DNA of 7,788 nucleotides from positions 1 through 7,788 of the forward strand of contig JADHUQ010000109.1 of the NCBI GenBank assembly GCA_016784425.1. Direction: 5' to 3'. Positions 6,374 through 7,788 of this stretch are shown here, piece after piece. The DNA comes from Candidatus Delongbacteria bacterium. Its GTDB lineage: Bacteria; CAIWAD01; BS150m-G50. The position numbers and the translations under genes were made by a program. The notes under the pieces were generated by a model. It had not been told where the DNA came from, searched no databases, and saw nothing but the letters and a program-made list of their open reading frames with translations. Position 1 is the stretch's first letter, and each line of letters begins with the position of its first letter.

Positions 6374-6892
6374 TCATTCAATCCCCAACCGCTGGTACTC
6401 GGCAGCGTAGGCGCGATAGAGGTCGGCTGTGTCATGGAGTTCCTGCACCTCCGCCACGGTCAATTGCCGTTTTACCTGGGCCGGGACACCGGCGACCAGC
6501 GAACGGGGTGGGATAATACTGTTTTCCAGAACCACCGCTCCGGCCGCTACCAGACATTCCGGACCGATCATGGCCCCATCCAGCACTGTGGCGCTCATCC
6601 CGATCAGGCAATAGTCCTCGATGGTGCAACCGTGCAGCATCGCCCGGTGGCCTACGGTTACACCGGTCCCGATCCGCAGCGGAAAGGTGTCAGGGGTGAC
6701 ATGCAGAATGGCACCATCCTGGATATTGGTAGAAGCGCCGATACGAATAAAGCAGATATCCCCCCGGATGACCGCGTTGTACCAGACACTGGAGTAATCC
6801 CCCAATTCGACATCGCCCAGGATAGTACACTGTTTTACGATAAAGACCCCCTCACCCAGTACCGGTTGCCGGCGGAGGTATTCGAAACTCAT
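6374..6892 (-). CDS. Gamma-class carbonic anhydrase-like hexapeptide-repeat protein (YrdA/PaaY type)
   Basis: The 172-residue product is full length for this left-handed beta-helix family. Members bind a metal at trimer interfaces; some hydrate CO2, while others (PaaY) are thioesterases, so the exact reaction is not decided. Seen: hexapeptide-style repeats from about residue 20 to 140 (GDVELGDYSSVWYNAVIRGD, then IRIGASTNIQDG), and candidate metal ligands H64 (ILHV), H82 and H87 (GHRAMLH). R43 and D45 in VIRGD and Q58 and D59 in NIQDG match the residues conserved in the family. A C-terminal helix follows (VAEVQELHDTADLYRAYAAEY). AAGGAG lies 6 nt before the ATG. The gene follows the kinase on the same strand after 62 bp, so co-transcription is plausible. 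Its TGA stop is 6 bp from the stop of the convergent lipase gene, with no terminator visible between them. Confidence 0.92.
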   Translation of the reverse strand: MSFEYLRRQPVLGEGVFIVKQCTILGDVELGDYSSVWYNAVIRGDICFIRIGASTNIQDGAILHVTPDTFPLRIGTGVTVGHRAMLHGCTIEDYCLIGMSATVLDGAMIGPECLVAAGAVVLENSIIPPRSLVAGVPAQVKRQLTVAEVQELHDTADLYRAYAAEYQRLGIE

Positions 6893-6954
6893 ACCCTGCT
6901 CCTTTTACAAAATGTATCGAACCGGCGAGATTCCTGCTGACATCAACGTCGGCT

Positions 6955-7788
6955 TCACCGCCGGTTGGAACGCAGCGGCAGGTGAATACGCATGGTGGTG
7001 CCGGTGCGCGCTTTTGACTCTTTCAGAAATATCCTGCCCCCGTGATAGTTCTCCACAATACGCCGCGCCAGGCTCAAACCCAGTCCCCAACCACGCTTAC
7101 GGGTAGAGAAACCGGGGCGGAAAATCTGTTTGCGCAGTCCCGGATCGACACCGCAGCCGGTATCGCGCACATCGATCAACACCCGCTGGCTGTTACTGTC
7201 CAGGCGGACAGTGACCCGGATGTCACCGGTCGCTTCCTGTATCGAATCGAGCGAATTCTTGAGCAGGTTCTCCAGCACCCACTCGATCAGGAAGGCATTG
7301 AACCGCAGCACCACCGGCTGGGGAGGGTAAGAATCATCGAGCGCAATGCTGCGCGCCTGCATCGGGAGACGCTGACGGAAATAATCCACCACCTGGCGTA
7401 CAACCGGCACCAGATCCTGTTCCGTGAGATCAACAGCAGAGCCGATCTTGGAAAAGCGGGACACAACTCTCCGCAGACGCTCCAAGTCATACTGCATCGC
7501 TTTGATTGATTCATCGGAGGCGGGGGTGGTTTTCATCAGTTCCACCCAGCCCATCAGAGAGGAAAGCGGGGTTCCCAGCTGGTGGGCGGTTTCCTTGGCC
7601 ATACCAACCCAGACCTGGTTCTCCTCCGATCGCTTCAGGTAGGTAAAAAAGATGTAGCCCATCAGGATAAAGAGTCCGATCGCCAGCAGGGCGATATAGG
7701 GATAGTACTGCATCTGCCTGATCAGGGGAGAATCACCGTAATGGAAAATATCCTGAATCCCGTTATAGTCGATAGTTATCGGGGGACG
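6955..7788 (-). CDS. Membrane sensor histidine kinase, 5' end outside window
   Basis: The frame is open to the right edge, giving 277 residues, so the protein is N-terminally truncated by the window. The first internal Met (codon at 7713-7711) is not the true start: the 25 upstream residues (PITIDYNGIQ, then HYGDSPLIRQ) are protein-like and match the region preceding the membrane helix in Bacteroidota-type kinases. Seen, numbered from that Met: one transmembrane helix (5-26); HisKA H-box ETAHQLGTPL with phospho-acceptor H44 (codon 7584-7582); N-box ENLLKNSLD with N153; DTGCG (184-188); F-box IFRPGFST; and G2 box GWGLGL (208-213), all in an HATPase_c domain. It should autophosphorylate on H44 and pass the phosphate to a response regulator, but none is encoded in this window. 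Signal unknown. The carbonic anhydrase-like gene follows. Confidence 0.93.
   Translation of the reverse strand, partial: RPPITIDYNGIQDIFHYGDSPLIRQMQYYPYIALLAIGLFILMGYIFFTYLKRSEENQVWVGMAKETAHQLGTPLSSLMGWVELMKTTPASDESIKAMQYDLERLRRVVSRFSKIGSAVDLTEQDLVPVVRQVVDYFRQRLPMQARSIALDDSYPPQPVVLRFNAFLIEWVLENLLKNSLDSIQEATGDIRVTVRLDSNSQRVLIDVRDTGCGVDPGLRKQIFRPGFSTRKRGWGLGLSLARRIVENYHGGRIFLKESKARTGTTMRIHLPLRSNRR

Overview
The window reads as a stretch of chromosome from a moderately GC-rich, Gram-negative-type bacterium with many exported proteins. The Omp28-like and CARDB-like secreted architectures, the fibronectin-III-like lipase and the Bacteroidota-style histidine kinase suggest the FCB superphylum (for example Zixibacteria or relatives). 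That placement is an inference from protein style, not from a marker gene. No mobile element, CRISPR array, rRNA or tRNA was seen.

Layout. (1) Positions 1-1364, minus strand: the N-terminal 454 codons of a secreted multidomain protein that runs off the left edge. Its reading frame is open throughout except for one in-frame TGA at codon 35. This TGA falls exactly on the first redox position of a thioredoxin-fold active site (U-P-Y-C), and a stem-loop follows it at a SECIS-like distance. I call it a selenoprotein; this is the main discovery of the window. (2) 1365-1737: divergent intergenic region with a perfect TATAAT for the selenoprotein gene and a 10-bp inverted repeat overlapping the candidate promoter of the next gene. 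(3) 1738-2211, plus: ComEB-type dCMP deaminase. (4) 2212-2570: long non-coding leader with a perfect TATAAT and a strong 12-bp hairpin. (5) 2571-4103, plus: YifB/ComM-type AAA+ Mg-chelatase-like ATPase. (6) 4124-6367, plus: large secreted alpha/beta-hydrolase (lipase-like) with a Cys-rich insert, probably co-transcribed with yifB. (7) 6374-6892, minus: gamma-class carbonic anhydrase-like hexapeptide protein, converging on the lipase with 6 bp between stop codons. (8) 6955-7788, minus: sensor histidine kinase, 5' end outside the window, probably co-transcribed with (7).

The genes do not form one pathway. dCMP deaminase (dUMP supply) and YifB/ComM (DNA branch migration or competence) are DNA-metabolism housekeeping. 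The exported selenoprotein and exported lipase act outside the cytoplasm. TGA is a normal stop for three other genes here (lipase, carbonic anhydrase, kinase), so a genome-wide TGA reassignment is unlikely and selenocysteine is the best reading of codon 35.
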